DNA of 64,000 bases from Rohdeia sp041398665 (lineage in GTDB: Bacteria > Planctomycetota > UBA1135 > GCA-002686595), in the NCBI GenBank assembly GCA_041398665.1, contig JAWKUH010000017.1, positions 56,076 through 120,075 on the forward strand, written 5' to 3'. Positions 36,661 through 45,768 of the stretch are shown in pieces. Position 1 is the first letter of the stretch; each line of letters opens with the position of its first letter. The notes beneath the pieces are model-generated. The model worked only from the letters and a program-made list of their open reading frames with translations, did no database searches and was not told where the DNA came from. The position numbers and the translations under genes were made by a program.

Positions 36661-37008
36661 GGTGTCCGGGACGGGGCTGCAGCGGCGCGCCGGGGCGCGC
36701 TGGACCATGGCCGATCGGCCAGGCCGAACCTGGTTTCGACGGCCAGGACGGAACAAGTTCGCAACCGCCGTCACCGGTGCGCGTCCCCGGCCGTCGGCGC
36801 GATCCGCTCGGAGCGGCGCCAGGCGACCTTGGCGGCAGCGTGCGCGCCGATCGGACCAGTCGATTGGCGCGCCGCCGCCGCGAGCGCCGCCGTCGGCGCA
36901 GGTGCGGAGACCTTTCCGGGATCGGACGGCTGCACGCCGCCGATCTCGACGAACGAACCAGGTTCGCTCGAGCGAACCCGGTTCGTCCGACGGGCTCGAC
37001 AGGTTCGG
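36661..37008. other. Gene-free stretch with GAACCNGGTTC palindromes
   Basis: No credible ORF. It holds GAACCAGGTTC at 36955-36965 and GAACCCGGTTC at 36974-36984 (centres 19 bp apart), plus a one-base variant near 36726. The same 11-mer recurs four times at 54.4-54.8 kb. It lies upstream of the minus-strand secreted protein gene, so a regulatory role is possible. Confidence 0.55.
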
Positions 37009-38316
37009 TCACGCGGCTTGCCACGGCCGAGCGTCGCGCACCTCGCTCTCGTCGAGCGGGCCGGCCGCGGCGACGCACAGCGCTTCGGGGTGCAGCACGG
37101 CGCGCGCGCACACGAGGACGTCCTCGGCCTCGACGGCGCGCAGGTCGGCGAGCAGTTGGTCGAGGTGCCCGTCCGGCAGTCGAGCCTCCGCGTTGACGGC
37201 GACGATGCGCATCGGCGCGCGCTCGAAGCCGAGCACGAAGCTGCCCGTCAGGTACTGGCGCACGAGGTGCAGCTCCTCGTCGCTCACGCGTTCCGAGCGG
37301 ATGCGGCGCATCTCCTCGACGAAGCCGCGCAGCGCCGCACACCTTGTCGGGCGACGTGCCGATCTGCGCCTGGAACGTGCCGGGGATGCGGCCCGCGCTC
37401 GACGACACGTTCGCGCTGACGGAGTACGCCAGCCCTTCGTCGTCGCGAAGCCGTTTGCTGATGCGATCGGTAAAGCCCGGACCCGTGCCGAGCACGTGGT
37501 CCATGACGACGGCGGACGCGTAGAGCGGGTCGAGCCGGCGGATGCCGAGGTGCCCCGCCACGACCTGCATCTGCTGCCTGTCGGCGGCGAAGGTGGCGAC
37601 GCGCGACTCGAGCGGCGGGTAGGAGCTGCTGCTCAGGCGACGAACGGAGCGCGCCCGCTCAACCTCGAGCGCGCGGTCGAGGTGCGCGCACCTCGACCGG
37701 ATCGAGGTCGCCGCACACGCCGATGATCGCGCGCGACCCGACCCACGTCTCGGCGTACCGGCGCGCCACGTCGTCGCGCGTGATCCGCGACGCGGTCTCG
37801 AACGTCCCGCGCCGCGGCCGTCCGACGCCCTGGTCGCCGTAGGTCAGTCGACGGAAGAGCCGACCGACCTGCACGCGCGGCTCCGCCTCGTCGACGCGCA
37901 GTCGCTCGAGGTAGCGCGCCTTCTGTCGACGCACGCGTTCCTCGGGGTAGGTCGCGCTCGTCACCACCTCGGCGGCGAGGTCGAGCAGCGTGCGCCACCC
38001 CGTCGCCATCACCGATCCCGACAGTCCGTTCGCGTCGCCCGCGAGCGAACCGCCCGAGCGGTTCGAGCAGGTCGGCGATCTCGGTGTCGCTGTGCCGCGT
38101 CGTGCCCTCCGTCGCGAACGCACCGACCATCGTCGCCAAACCCTCCATGCCGACAGGGTCGAGGCGCGCGCCGCCGTCGAACGCGACGACGAGCGCGGTC
38201 ACGGTCGAGCCGGCGCGCGGCGTCACGAGCAGGCGCGCACCGCACGCGAGCTCGAAGCGGTGCGACGGGACGACGAGTCGCGGACCCGTCTCGTGCAGGC
38301 CGGTGGCTCCGCTCAC
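37009..38316 (-). pseudogene. M16 peptidase homologue, inactive-type, with three frameshifts
   Basis: GTG 38316 overlaps the stop of the active M16 gene (GTGA). The protein reads in order VPSHRFELACGARLLVTP, VAFDGGARLDPVGMEGLATM, then shifts near 38055; MATGWRTLLDLAAEVVTSAT and ITRDDVARRYAETWVGSRAI, then shifts near 37690; VVAGHLGIRRLDPLYASAVV and RISKRLRDDEGLAYSVSANV, then shifts near 37335; VSDEELHLVRQYLTGSFVLG to the stop at 37009. The HxxEH zinc motif is absent where expected, so it would be the non-catalytic partner of the active M16 protein, as in PMP-like heterodimers. Sequence between shifts is well kept, suggesting assembly errors. Confidence 0.7.
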
Positions 38317-39602
38317 TTCGTCCCCGCCTCGGGCACGCACCAGCCGACGGTGGCGCGCTCCGTCGTGAGGAGTCGCCGCACGGCGTCGCGCACGTCGTCG
38401 GCCGTCACCGAGCGGTGCGTCGCGCCGTCGTCGAGCGCGAGTCGCCAGTCGGCGTCGAGCGCGAAGCTGCCGATCTGCTCGGCGACCTCGGACACGCCCT
38501 CCGCCTCGAACGCGTCCCCGGCGACGAGGATCCCGAGCGCGCGCTGCATCTCCTTCTCGGTCGGTCCGTCGGTCGCGAGCCGCGCGATTTCGCGCGCGAT
38601 CGCGCTCTCGAGCTGCTCCTCGCCGACGCCGTCCGCCGCCTCGGCGAACAGCCAGAAGAGGCCGCCGTGCGCGCGCGCGTCGTTCGCGGTCGACACGCTC
38701 GTCGCGAGTTCGCCGTCGAGCACGAGCGCGCGCTGGAGCACGGAATTGCGCCCGCTCGTCAGGACGGTCTGCACGAAGTCGAGCGCCGTGTCGTCCTTCT
38801 CGCCGCACCTGGAGCCGGGCCACGCGATGCACAGACGACGCCCTTCGTCGGGCCAGGTCGTGCGCACGCGCGCACCGTGTTCGGGGTTCACGAGCGGCGC
38901 TGGCTCGGGCAGCGGCGCGACGCCGCGCGGCGCCGCGGGGAACGCCGCGCGCACCCTGGACAGCACCTCGTCGCGTTCGACGTCGCCGCACACGACGACG
39001 GTCGCGTTCTCCGGCGCGTAGGCACGGCGGTAGTGCGCCTCCATCGCCTCGCGCGTGATGCCGGCGACGCTCTCCTGCGTCCCGATGATCGGTCGACCGT
39101 AGGCGTGACCACCGCAGGCCGCGCTCTCGACCTCCTGCGACAGCACGGTCCACGGGTCGTCGAGCCCCATCGCGAGTTCCTCGAGCACGACCTCGCGCTC
39201 GGCCTCGAGCTCCTCCGCGTCGATCGCGAGGCTCGTCATGCGGTCCGCCTCGATCGCGAGCGCCTCCTCCCAACGGTCGGACGCGAACTCGAACCAGTAG
39301 CCCGTGTGGTCCTTGCCGGTGAAGGCGTTGTTGCGACCGCCGAGCAGCGCCGTCGCGCGGTCGACCTCGCCCTTGCCGCGCCGCTCCGTCCCCTTGAACA
39401 TCATGTGTTCGAGGAAGTGCGACACGCCGGCGACCTCGGGCGCCTCGTGCACCGAACCGACGCCGTAGAACACCATCGCCGCGACGACGGGATCGGTGTG
39501 TCGTTCGCCGACGAGCACGCGCATGCCGTTCGGCAGTCGCGTCTCGCTGAAGCGGCAGCCGCCGCGCACGAGCGGCTCGGTCCAGTCCTGTGTCGAGGTC
39601 AA
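38313..39602 (-). CDS. M16 (pitrilysin/insulinase-type) zinc peptidase
   Basis: A 429-residue peptidase with the inverted zinc motif HFLEH (His62, Glu65, His66) and the downstream Glu in EREVVLEELAM. The first line RLPNGMRVLVGERHTDPVVA and the C-terminal SGRNSVLQRALVLDGELATS are typical. Start TTG 39602 overlaps the RsuA/RluB-family stop (TTGA), and its own stop overlaps the next gene (GTGA), so three genes are coupled. No signal peptide is evident in this reading, so it may be cytoplasmic. It probably forms a complex with the inactive M16 homologue downstream. Confidence 0.9.
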   Translation of the reverse strand: MTSTQDWTEPLVRGGCRFSETRLPNGMRVLVGERHTDPVVAAMVFYGVGSVHEAPEVAGVSHFLEHMMFKGTERRGKGEVDRATALLGGRNNAFTGKDHTGYWFEFASDRWEEALAIEADRMTSLAIDAEELEAEREVVLEELAMGLDDPWTVLSQEVESAACGGHAYGRPIIGTQESVAGITREAMEAHYRRAYAPENATVVVCGDVERDEVLSRVRAAFPAAPRGVAPLPEPAPLVNPEHGARVRTTWPDEGRRLCIAWPGSRCGEKDDTALDFVQTVLTSGRNSVLQRALVLDGELATSVSTANDARAHGGLFWLFAEAADGVGEEQLESAIAREIARLATDGPTEKEMQRALGILVAGDAFEAEGVSEVAEQIGSFALDADWRLALDDGATHRSVTADDVRDAVRRLLTTERATVGWCVPEAGTK

Positions 39603-40765
39603 CCCAGCACCCTCCTCGTGGGCCTCGGTCCGTCGTCGTCGTCGCGCCGGCGCCGCGCGGGCACCGGTCGCTGTTTCGTGGCGGTCTTCCCGCCGGCGCG
39701 CGTGGTGCGCGAGCCCGCGCCCTTCCCGCCGCTGCGGTTCGCGCCGCGTCCGCCCGTCCCGCGCCGCGCACCGCGTTCGCCGCGATCCGCGCGCTCCTCC
39801 CGCTCCTGCTCGGCCGTCGGTCCGGCGAGCAGCTCCTCGATCTCGAAGCGCCGGAGCGGCCGCCACGAACCGACCTTGAGGCCGCGGTCGCTGATGTGGC
39901 CGATGCGGACGCGCTTGAGGTCGACGACCTTGTGGCCGGTGCGCGCGAAGACGCGGCGCACCTCGCGGTTCTTGCCCTCCTGGATCGTCACGAGCAGCGT
40001 CGAGTACGTCGTGCTCCGCTTCATCACGACCACGCGCGCGCCGCCGGTGCGACCGTCGGCGAGGTGCACGCCCTCGCGGATCTTCTGCAGCGCGGCGTCG
40101 TCGATGCGCCCCGCCACCTTCGCGCGGTACGTCTTGTCGACGCCGTAGCGCGGGTGCATGACGCGGTTCGCGAAGTCGCCGTCGTTCGTCAGGATCAGGA
40201 GGCCCGTCGTGTCCTCGTCGAGCCGTCCGACCGTGAAGATGCGGCCCTTGTCGCGGTCGGTGACGAGGTCGATCGCGCGCGGACGCAGCTCGCGGTTGCT
40301 GCTCGTGCAGACCACGCCCGACGGCTTGTTCAGCAGGTAGTAGCGGTGTCGCACGCGGTTCGCGTCGATCACCACGCCGTCGACCTCGACGCGCTGCACC
40401 GACGGGTCGACCTTGATGCCGAGGTCGGTGACGATCTCGCCGTCGATCATGACCGCGCCCTCCGCGATCATCTCGTCGGCGCGGCGGCGCGACGCGACGC
40501 CGTGCGTCGCGAGGAGCTTGTTGAGGCGCACCGCGCCGTCGGCGCCGGAGTCGGCAGAGGAGCCGGCAGCGGGCTGGGTCGGCTTCGCACTCGCGCGCTT
40601 CGGGGCGGTGTTGCCGCCGGCGCTCTTCTTCGCACGGCTCCCGCCCTTCGGGCCGACGGAGCGCTGGGTGCGGGACGTGGACGACGTTCGGGTTCCGCGC
40701 GCGGCGCGACGGCCGCCGGAACTCGTGGTGTCGCGGCTCTCACGAGCAGGGCGACGCTGGTTCAT
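39599..40765 (-). CDS. RsuA/RluB-family rRNA pseudouridine synthase with basic tails
   Basis: A 388-residue protein that converts a uridine in rRNA to pseudouridine. After a basic, low-complexity N-terminal tail (about 85 residues, Lys/Arg/Ser/Gly-rich) come an S4 RNA-binding domain (RLNKLLATHGVASRRRADEM) and the catalytic domain with GRLDEDTTGLLILTNDG (catalytic Asp), then QEGKNREVRRVF. A C-terminal basic tail (about 60 residues) follows. The core resembles RluB/RsuA; the exact target base cannot be told. It starts 40 bp after manA on the same strand. Tails of this sort probably bind RNA. Confidence 0.92.
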   Translation of the reverse strand: MNQRRPARESRDTTSSGGRRAARGTRTSSTSRTQRSVGPKGGSRAKKSAGGNTAPKRASAKPTQPAAGSSADSGADGAVRLNKLLATHGVASRRRADEMIAEGAVMIDGEIVTDLGIKVDPSVQRVEVDGVVIDANRVRHRYYLLNKPSGVVCTSSNRELRPRAIDLVTDRDKGRIFTVGRLDEDTTGLLILTNDGDFANRVMHPRYGVDKTYRAKVAGRIDDAALQKIREGVHLADGRTGGARVVVMKRSTTYSTLLVTIQEGKNREVRRVFARTGHKVVDLKRVRIGHISDRGLKVGSWRPLRRFEIEELLAGPTAEQEREERADRGERGARRGTGGRGANRSGGKGAGSRTTRAGGKTATKQRPVPARRRRDDDDGPRPTRRVLG

Positions 40766-40805
40766 GACTCGAGGGCCCTCGTGGGCCGCTTGGGGTGCTG
40801 CTCGG

Positions 40806-41825
40806 TCAGGCCGGGACGCCGAGGCGCACGAGGCGCGCGGTGTCCGACCCCGGAGCGAGGCGATGGTCGCCGAGGACGGCGGGGACCAGGACGACGTCGC
40901 CGGTCGCGAGGTGCGTGGTCCGGCCGCCGAACGGGGCGAAGAGGATAGCCGTTCCGCGGACGCAGACATAGGCCTGGAAGCGCCCCTTCGTCGTGCGCGC
41001 GGCCTGGCCGTCGAGTTCGAGCGCCTCCAGCTCGAACCACGGGGTCGCGCCGAGCGCCGCGCTCCGAACGCCCGGCCCGGCGTCGCGCCAGACCGGCGCG
41101 GCGGGCGCCGGCGCGGGCTCGCCGAAGCGCGTCACCTCGAGACCCTGCGCGCGGTGGAGGTCGCGCGGCAGGCCGTCGAGCCCGACGCGCCCCCAGTCGT
41201 CGAGTCGATAGGTCGTGTCCGAGTTCTGTTGAACCTCGAGCAGCGTCACACCGGCTCCGATGGCGTGCACCGTGCCGCCGCGGACGACGAGCGCGTCGCC
41301 GCCGCGCACGGCGTGGCTCGCGAGCAGCTCCGACGGCTTCCCTGCGTCGAGCGCCGCCTCGAACCGCGCGCGGTCGACGCCGTCGCGGAGTCCGCACCAC
41401 ACCTCGCCGCCGTCGCGCAGGAAGTACCAGGCCTCGGTCTTCGGTTCGCTGCCACCGCCCTGGCGCCGCGCGCCCTCCTCGTCGGGGTGCACCTGCACGG
41501 AGAGCGGTGCCGACGCGTCGAGGAACTTGACGAGCAACGGGAAGCGACCCTCCGGCGTCGGCCGGGCGTCGCCGAGCAGCGCTTCACCGGCGTCGCGCAC
41601 GAGCTCACCGAGCGTCGCGCCCGCGAGCGGTCCGTCGGCGACGATCGACTGCTCCTTCTCGCGGTCGACGAGCTCCCAGGTCTCGCCGATCGGGCCGTGC
41701 CCGGGCAGGTGGATGCCGAGCGCCGACTCCAGCGCGCGCCCGCCCCAGACCTTCTCCAGGCAGACGCGTTCGAAGCGCAGCGGCGCGGCGCGCAGCTCGT
41801 CGCGCAGTTCCTTGGGCGTGATCAC
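40806..41825 (-). CDS. manA: Mannose-6-phosphate isomerase, class I
   Basis: A 339-residue zinc enzyme interconverting mannose-6-phosphate and fructose-6-phosphate, feeding GDP-mannose for cell-surface sugars. Motifs: LEKVWGGRALES and GETWELVDRE at the start, SVQVHPDE and KTEAWYFL (zinc and active-site region), and GGTVHAIGAGVTLLEVQQNSD. It is of the short bacterial/archaeal-type class I. GTG 41825 is the start; TACCTT (41847-41842) lies 16 nt upstream, so the leader would be short. It is followed closely by the pseudouridine synthase. Confidence 0.93.
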   Translation of the reverse strand: MITPKELRDELRAAPLRFERVCLEKVWGGRALESALGIHLPGHGPIGETWELVDREKEQSIVADGPLAGATLGELVRDAGEALLGDARPTPEGRFPLLVKFLDASAPLSVQVHPDEEGARRQGGGSEPKTEAWYFLRDGGEVWCGLRDGVDRARFEAALDAGKPSELLASHAVRGGDALVVRGGTVHAIGAGVTLLEVQQNSDTTYRLDDWGRVGLDGLPRDLHRAQGLEVTRFGEPAPAPAAPVWRDAGPGVRSAALGATPWFELEALELDGQAARTTKGRFQAYVCVRGTAILFAPFGGRTTHLATGDVVLVPAVLGDHRLAPGSDTARLVRLGVPA

Positions 41826-41841
41826 GGGCGGGGCTGCGCGA

Positions 41842-41847
41842 AAGGTA
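41842..41847 (-). promoter_or_regulatory. Predicted -10 element of manA
   Basis: TACCTT on the minus strand, 16 nt before GTG 41825; the leader would be about 9 nt, with no ribosome site. Confidence 0.35.
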
Positions 41848-41924
41848 GCGCGCCCGACCGCGCCTCGGATCGGTTTCGTGCGCCGGCCGAGGAACTCGGG
41901 CTCGCTCCGGACGCGACCTTCGAA

Positions 41925-43829
41925 CTACGCGCTCCGGCGCGGCACCGCGCGGGGCCGTTTCGTCGCGCGCACCGCGGGCTCCGTCCCGAGCGGCTCCCGG
42001 TCGAGCCCGAGCATCCGTCCGGCCTCGGCCCGCGCCGCCGCGCTCGCGCTCGGCCCGCCGATCATCGCGGCGACCTCGGCGATGCGCTCCGTGCCCTCGA
42101 GCGCGCGCGCCTCGCTCGCCGTGCGTCCGCCGCTCGTGCGCTTGCGGACCGCGACGTGGCGGTGCGCGCGCGCCGCGATGGCGGGCTGGTGCGTGACCGT
42201 CACGACCTGCGACACCGTGCCGAGGGCCGCGAGCGCGTCGCCGACGCGCGGCGCGAGGCGTCCGCCGACCGCCGCGTCGACCTCGTCGAACAGGAGCGTG
42301 CGCACCGCTCCGTCGCCGCGCGGCGTCCCTGCACGAGACGGGCGGTCGCCGCCGGTCCCCCCGCCACCTCCCCATCGGGGCGGGTCCACGGGACCGGCGG
42401 CCACACACCTCAGGGCCAGGAAGACGCGCGCGGCCTCGCCGCCGGAAGCGATGCGCGCCAGGGGCTGCGCAGGCTCGCCGGGGTTCGGTCGCCACGCGAC
42501 CACGATCGGCGACGCTCCCGACGGCCCGAAGTGCCGCTGGGGATCGTCGCCGTCCTCGGAATCGACCTCGAACTCCGCCCACAGCTCGGCGCTCTCGAGT
42601 CCGAGCGCGTCGAGGTGCGGACGCAGCGCCGCGGCGAAGGCCGGGGCCGCCGCGCGGCGCGCCTCGTCGAGCGCGCGCGCGTCGCGGACGAGTCGCGCGA
42701 GCGCCTCCGACTCGCGCCGCTCCGCGTCGTCGCGGCGCGCCTCGAGATCCTCGAGTCCGTCGAGCTCCGCGCGCACCTCCGCCGCGCGCGCCGCGAGACC
42801 GTCGGGCGTCGCGTCGTGGCGGCGCGCGAGACGCTCGAGGTCGTGGAGCCGCGTCTCGATCCACTCGAGCCGCGCGGGATCCGCCTCGACCCCGCCGAGG
42901 AACGACACGAGCGACTGCGCGGCCTCCTCGAGGTGCACGAGCGCCGCGCCGAGCTCCTCGGCGACGTGCGCCAGCTTCGGCGACGCCGACGACCACGACG
43001 CGACGCGGTCCGCGAGGCTCGCGACCGAGGAGACCAGCGGATCGTCCCCCTCGGACAGCGCGCCGGCGGCACCGCCGAGTTCGCTCACCACGCGCGTCGA
43101 CTGGCGCAGGAGGTGGCGCTCGCTCTCGAGTTCGCGCGCCTCGCCGGGCTTCGCATCGAGCCGCTCGAGCTCCTCCACCGCGAGCCGCAGGAACGTCTCG
43201 CGCCCGTCGCGCGCCGCGCTCGCGTCGAGCAGACGCACGTGGTCCGCGCGCGCGTCGAGCCAGGCGCGCCGCGACGCGACGTACGCCGCGCGCCGCTCCG
43301 CGATCGGCAGGTCCGTCGTGTGCTCGGCGACCTCGTCGAACCACGCGAGCTGTTGCGCCGGGTCGTCGATGCCGCGCTGCTCGAACTGACCGTGCACGTC
43401 GAGCAGGCGGCGCACGAGCTCGCCCAGCGCGGCGACCGTCACCGTCCGTCCCTGCACCCGCGCGCGCGAACGACCGTTCGACTCGAGCACGCGCACGAGC
43501 AGCAGCTCGCCCTCGTCGCGCCACGCGTCGCCGTGCTCGTGACCGAGCTCCGGAAGGTTCGCCTCGAACCACTCCGCGACGTCCGCGCCGAGTCCCGTGC
43601 CCTCGCCGGGCAGGGCGAAGCGCGCCTCGATCGTCGCGCGCTCCGCTCCCGACCGCACCCACGCTCCCGCCCCGCCGCGCGGACGCGCGCCGGCGACGAG
43701 TTCGAGCGCCGTCACGAGGAGCGACTTGCCCGACCCGGTGTCGCCGGTGATGGCGTTGAGCCCGGGCCCGAAGGCCACGGCGAGCCGGTCGATGAGGGCG
43801 AAGTCCTGGACGTGGAGTTCGAGCAGCAT
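41925..43829 (-). CDS. recN: DNA repair protein RecN
   Basis: A 634-residue SMC-like ATPase acting in double-strand-break repair. Walker A GDTGSGKS near residue 30; a long coiled-coil middle rich in Arg/Ala/Glu (about 160-390); then the C-terminal ATPase half with ARIASGGEAARVFLAL (signature) and TLLFDEVDAAVGG (Walker B). Between them sits a Gly/Pro-rich insert (about 30 residues, PPRWGGGGGTGGDRP) not usual in RecN. The C-terminus has a basic tail. ATG 43829. A GAAC-N7-GAAC site at 43984-43998 in the upstream region resembles an alpha-proteobacterial LexA box, which fits the SOS control usual for recN. Confidence 0.94.
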   Translation of the reverse strand: MLLELHVQDFALIDRLAVAFGPGLNAITGDTGSGKSLLVTALELVAGARPRGGAGAWVRSGAERATIEARFALPGEGTGLGADVAEWFEANLPELGHEHGDAWRDEGELLLVRVLESNGRSRARVQGRTVTVAALGELVRRLLDVHGQFEQRGIDDPAQQLAWFDEVAEHTTDLPIAERRAAYVASRRAWLDARADHVRLLDASAARDGRETFLRLAVEELERLDAKPGEARELESERHLLRQSTRVVSELGGAAGALSEGDDPLVSSVASLADRVASWSSASPKLAHVAEELGAALVHLEEAAQSLVSFLGGVEADPARLEWIETRLHDLERLARRHDATPDGLAARAAEVRAELDGLEDLEARRDDAERRESEALARLVRDARALDEARRAAAPAFAAALRPHLDALGLESAELWAEFEVDSEDGDDPQRHFGPSGASPIVVAWRPNPGEPAQPLARIASGGEAARVFLALRCVAAGPVDPPRWGGGGGTGGDRPSRAGTPRGDGAVRTLLFDEVDAAVGGRLAPRVGDALAALGTVSQVVTVTHQPAIAARAHRHVAVRKRTSGGRTASEARALEGTERIAEVAAMIGGPSASAAARAEAGRMLGLDREPLGTEPAVRATKRPRAVPRRSA

Positions 43830-43983
43830 GGACGTCTCTCCGCGAGATGGTCCGGGGCGGGAGGTGGTCCCGGGCGGGAGGAGCGGCGCCGCCGGCGGCA
43901 CGCGGAACGAGATGCGCGCCGCCGGTGGACCGAGCCCTCCCGGACCCGGACGGACGATCGTGCCGAGGGATCGGCGCGAACGC

Positions 43984-43998
43984 GAACGAAACCAGAAC
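43984..43998. promoter_or_regulatory. LexA-like direct repeat GAAC-N7-GAAC
   Basis: The sequence reads GAAC-GAAACCA-GAAC (GTTC-N7-GTTC on the recN strand), 155 bp upstream of the recN start, with another GAAC at 43978-43981. It lies in the 279-bp divergent region 43830-44108, which holds no other clear signal. Confidence 0.35.
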
Positions 43999-44108
43999 AA
44001 AAGGCGACCGCGTCCCGAACGCGGGTCGGCCTGGCCCTGCGGCGCTTCCGCCGCGAACCAACGGAATCCTGACGACCGCGACGGGCGCATCCGGGCGACC
44101 ATGCTCCC

Positions 44109-44954
44109 GTGCGCAGCTCTGCCCCGCTCGCACTCGCCGCGGCCGTCGTCCTCGGCGTGCTCGTCGTCCTGTTCGTGGCCCGCCCGCCCGAACGGGGGGT
44201 CCGCGTCGTCCACGCGTCCGCGGCGGAGTTCCCGTCGCTCGCCGGCGCACCGGAGGCGTCGCTCGAGAGCGTGTCGCCCGTGGACGCGAGTCCCGCGACG
44301 TCGTCGCGGCGCGGCGCGGAGGTCGCGAGCCCCGAGGCGCCGAACGTCGTCCCGCTGTGGGCGTTCGAACCGCGCAGCTACGACCGTCCGTTCGACGTGT
44401 GGCAGCTCGGCGAGCACTACGACCCCGACCAGTTCCGTCCGCTCGACCCGCAGCAGCTCGAAGCGATCGGCGGCGTGCCGGCGACCGAGGCCGAGCTGCG
44501 CGCGCTGCTCGGCCGCGGCATCGGTGCGTCACCGGGTCGCGTCGGCGGCTTCGTGCGCGACACGTTCCTCGCGTGCCCCGACGTCGACACGGAGTTCCCG
44601 CCCGAGAAGTACGACGCGTCGGTGCGCGACGAGGCGAGGCGACTGCTCGCCCGCTTCCGCGACGAGGTCGCGGAGTGTTCCTACGCCGTCGAGAACCTCG
44701 CGAGCGGCGACTACGCGAAGTTCTGCGAGAGCGACGCCGTCGTCGTCTTCCAGTGGGGCGACCCGGTCCCGCCGGTGCGCGAGTTCGACCGGCGCGGCTT
44801 CGCGCAGTACCTGCGCGTCGGCGAGCGTTGGTTCGTCGACCTCTCCTACGACGGCGCGGGCTACTTCCCGCTGACGGAGAACCTGCGCCAGGGACGCGAA
44901 CTGCGCGAGGCGCTCGACCTCAGGCTGTCGGCGCTGAAGAGTCGCAGGAAGTAG
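44109..44954 (+). CDS. Membrane-anchored protein of unknown function
   Basis: A 281-residue protein with an N-terminal membrane helix (LALAAAVVLGVLVVLFVA) followed by a Pro/Ser/Ala-rich linker to about residue 80, then a globular acidic domain with many aromatic residues (PLWAFEPRSYDRPFDVWQLG, VFQWGDPVPPVREFDRRGFA). No family recognised. GTG 44109 is the start; an ATG eight bases earlier is in another frame. It is divergent from recN and converges with the next minus-strand gene, only 22 bp away. Probably exposed in the periplasm. Confidence 0.6.
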   Translation: MRSSAPLALAAAVVLGVLVVLFVARPPERGVRVVHASAAEFPSLAGAPEASLESVSPVDASPATSSRRGAEVASPEAPNVVPLWAFEPRSYDRPFDVWQLGEHYDPDQFRPLDPQQLEAIGGVPATEAELRALLGRGIGASPGRVGGFVRDTFLACPDVDTEFPPEKYDASVRDEARRLLARFRDEVAECSYAVENLASGDYAKFCESDAVVVFQWGDPVPPVREFDRRGFAQYLRVGERWFVDLSYDGAGYFPLTENLRQGRELREALDLRLSALKSRRK

Positions 44955-44976
44955 CGCGCGGTCGCGTCGCCCCGAC

Positions 44977-45618
44977 TCAGCGCACGACGGTCTCGCCCCA
45001 CTCCGCGCGCAGCGCCTCGAGCGCTTCGCGCTGTCGCTCCGGCATCGGCGCCGCGAGCGCGCTGTCCATCTCGGAACGCGCGAGTTCGTCCTGCCCCTTG
45101 CGCCGCAGCGAGATCGCGCGCGCCGCGTGGAACACGGTGGCCTCGGTGATCGACGGCTCCGCGGAGCGCACCGACCAGATCTCGATCCACGGCTCGCCGG
45201 CGAACACCTGCCGCACCGCGCCCTCGACCATGAGGCGCTCGTAGGGCTTCGCCCCTGCGAGCCGCTCCGCGACCGCCGTCCCCCGCCGCGCGAACAGGTA
45301 CGGCGCGGGATCCTCGAACGCGTCCTCGTCCCACAGGAACGCGTCGTCGCTCCACGCCTCGACGCGCAGCCAATGACCGCGATCGAACTTCGTGAGCAGC
45401 GCGTCGTACGGCCGGTCCACCGCGCGGACCGTGATCGCGAAGCGGAAGGGCCGCTCGACGGTGCGGCTCGGCAGACGCCGCGCGTCCGAGAGTTCGGTCG
45501 GCGTGTGCGCGCGATCGGCGTACCGGTCCTGTGCGCCGTCGCCCGAAGAGGCGAGCAGCGGCGCGGCCGCGAGCGCCACGGTCAGGAGGCGAGCGAGCGT
45601 GTTCGAGCGGGTCCCCAC
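44977..45618 (-). CDS. Small secreted protein of unknown function
   Basis: A 213-residue protein with a signal peptide (MGTRSNTLARLLTVALAAAPLLASS). The mature part has a beta-rich domain (PFRFAITVRAVDRPYDALLT, YLFARRGTAVAERLAGAKPY, WIEIWSVRSAE) and ends in a helical segment rich in Arg/Glu/Ala. No known motif. Start GTG 45618. It converges with the previous plus-strand gene. Function unknown. Confidence 0.6.
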   Translation of the reverse strand: MGTRSNTLARLLTVALAAAPLLASSGDGAQDRYADRAHTPTELSDARRLPSRTVERPFRFAITVRAVDRPYDALLTKFDRGHWLRVEAWSDDAFLWDEDAFEDPAPYLFARRGTAVAERLAGAKPYERLMVEGAVRQVFAGEPWIEIWSVRSAEPSITEATVFHAARAISLRRKGQDELARSEMDSALAAPMPERQREALEALRAEWGETVVR

Positions 45619-45768
45619 GGAGGGTGCATCGGCCCTTCGGGGTCGGCGACTCGACGTGCGACTTTGAGGGATGGTCCCGGTTTCCCAGTTGGGGTCAGCG
45701 GGGCCTGGGCTCGGTCGCTACGTTCCGCCTCGCGCCCTTGCCGTGCGACACGTGTCGGGTGGAGCGCC

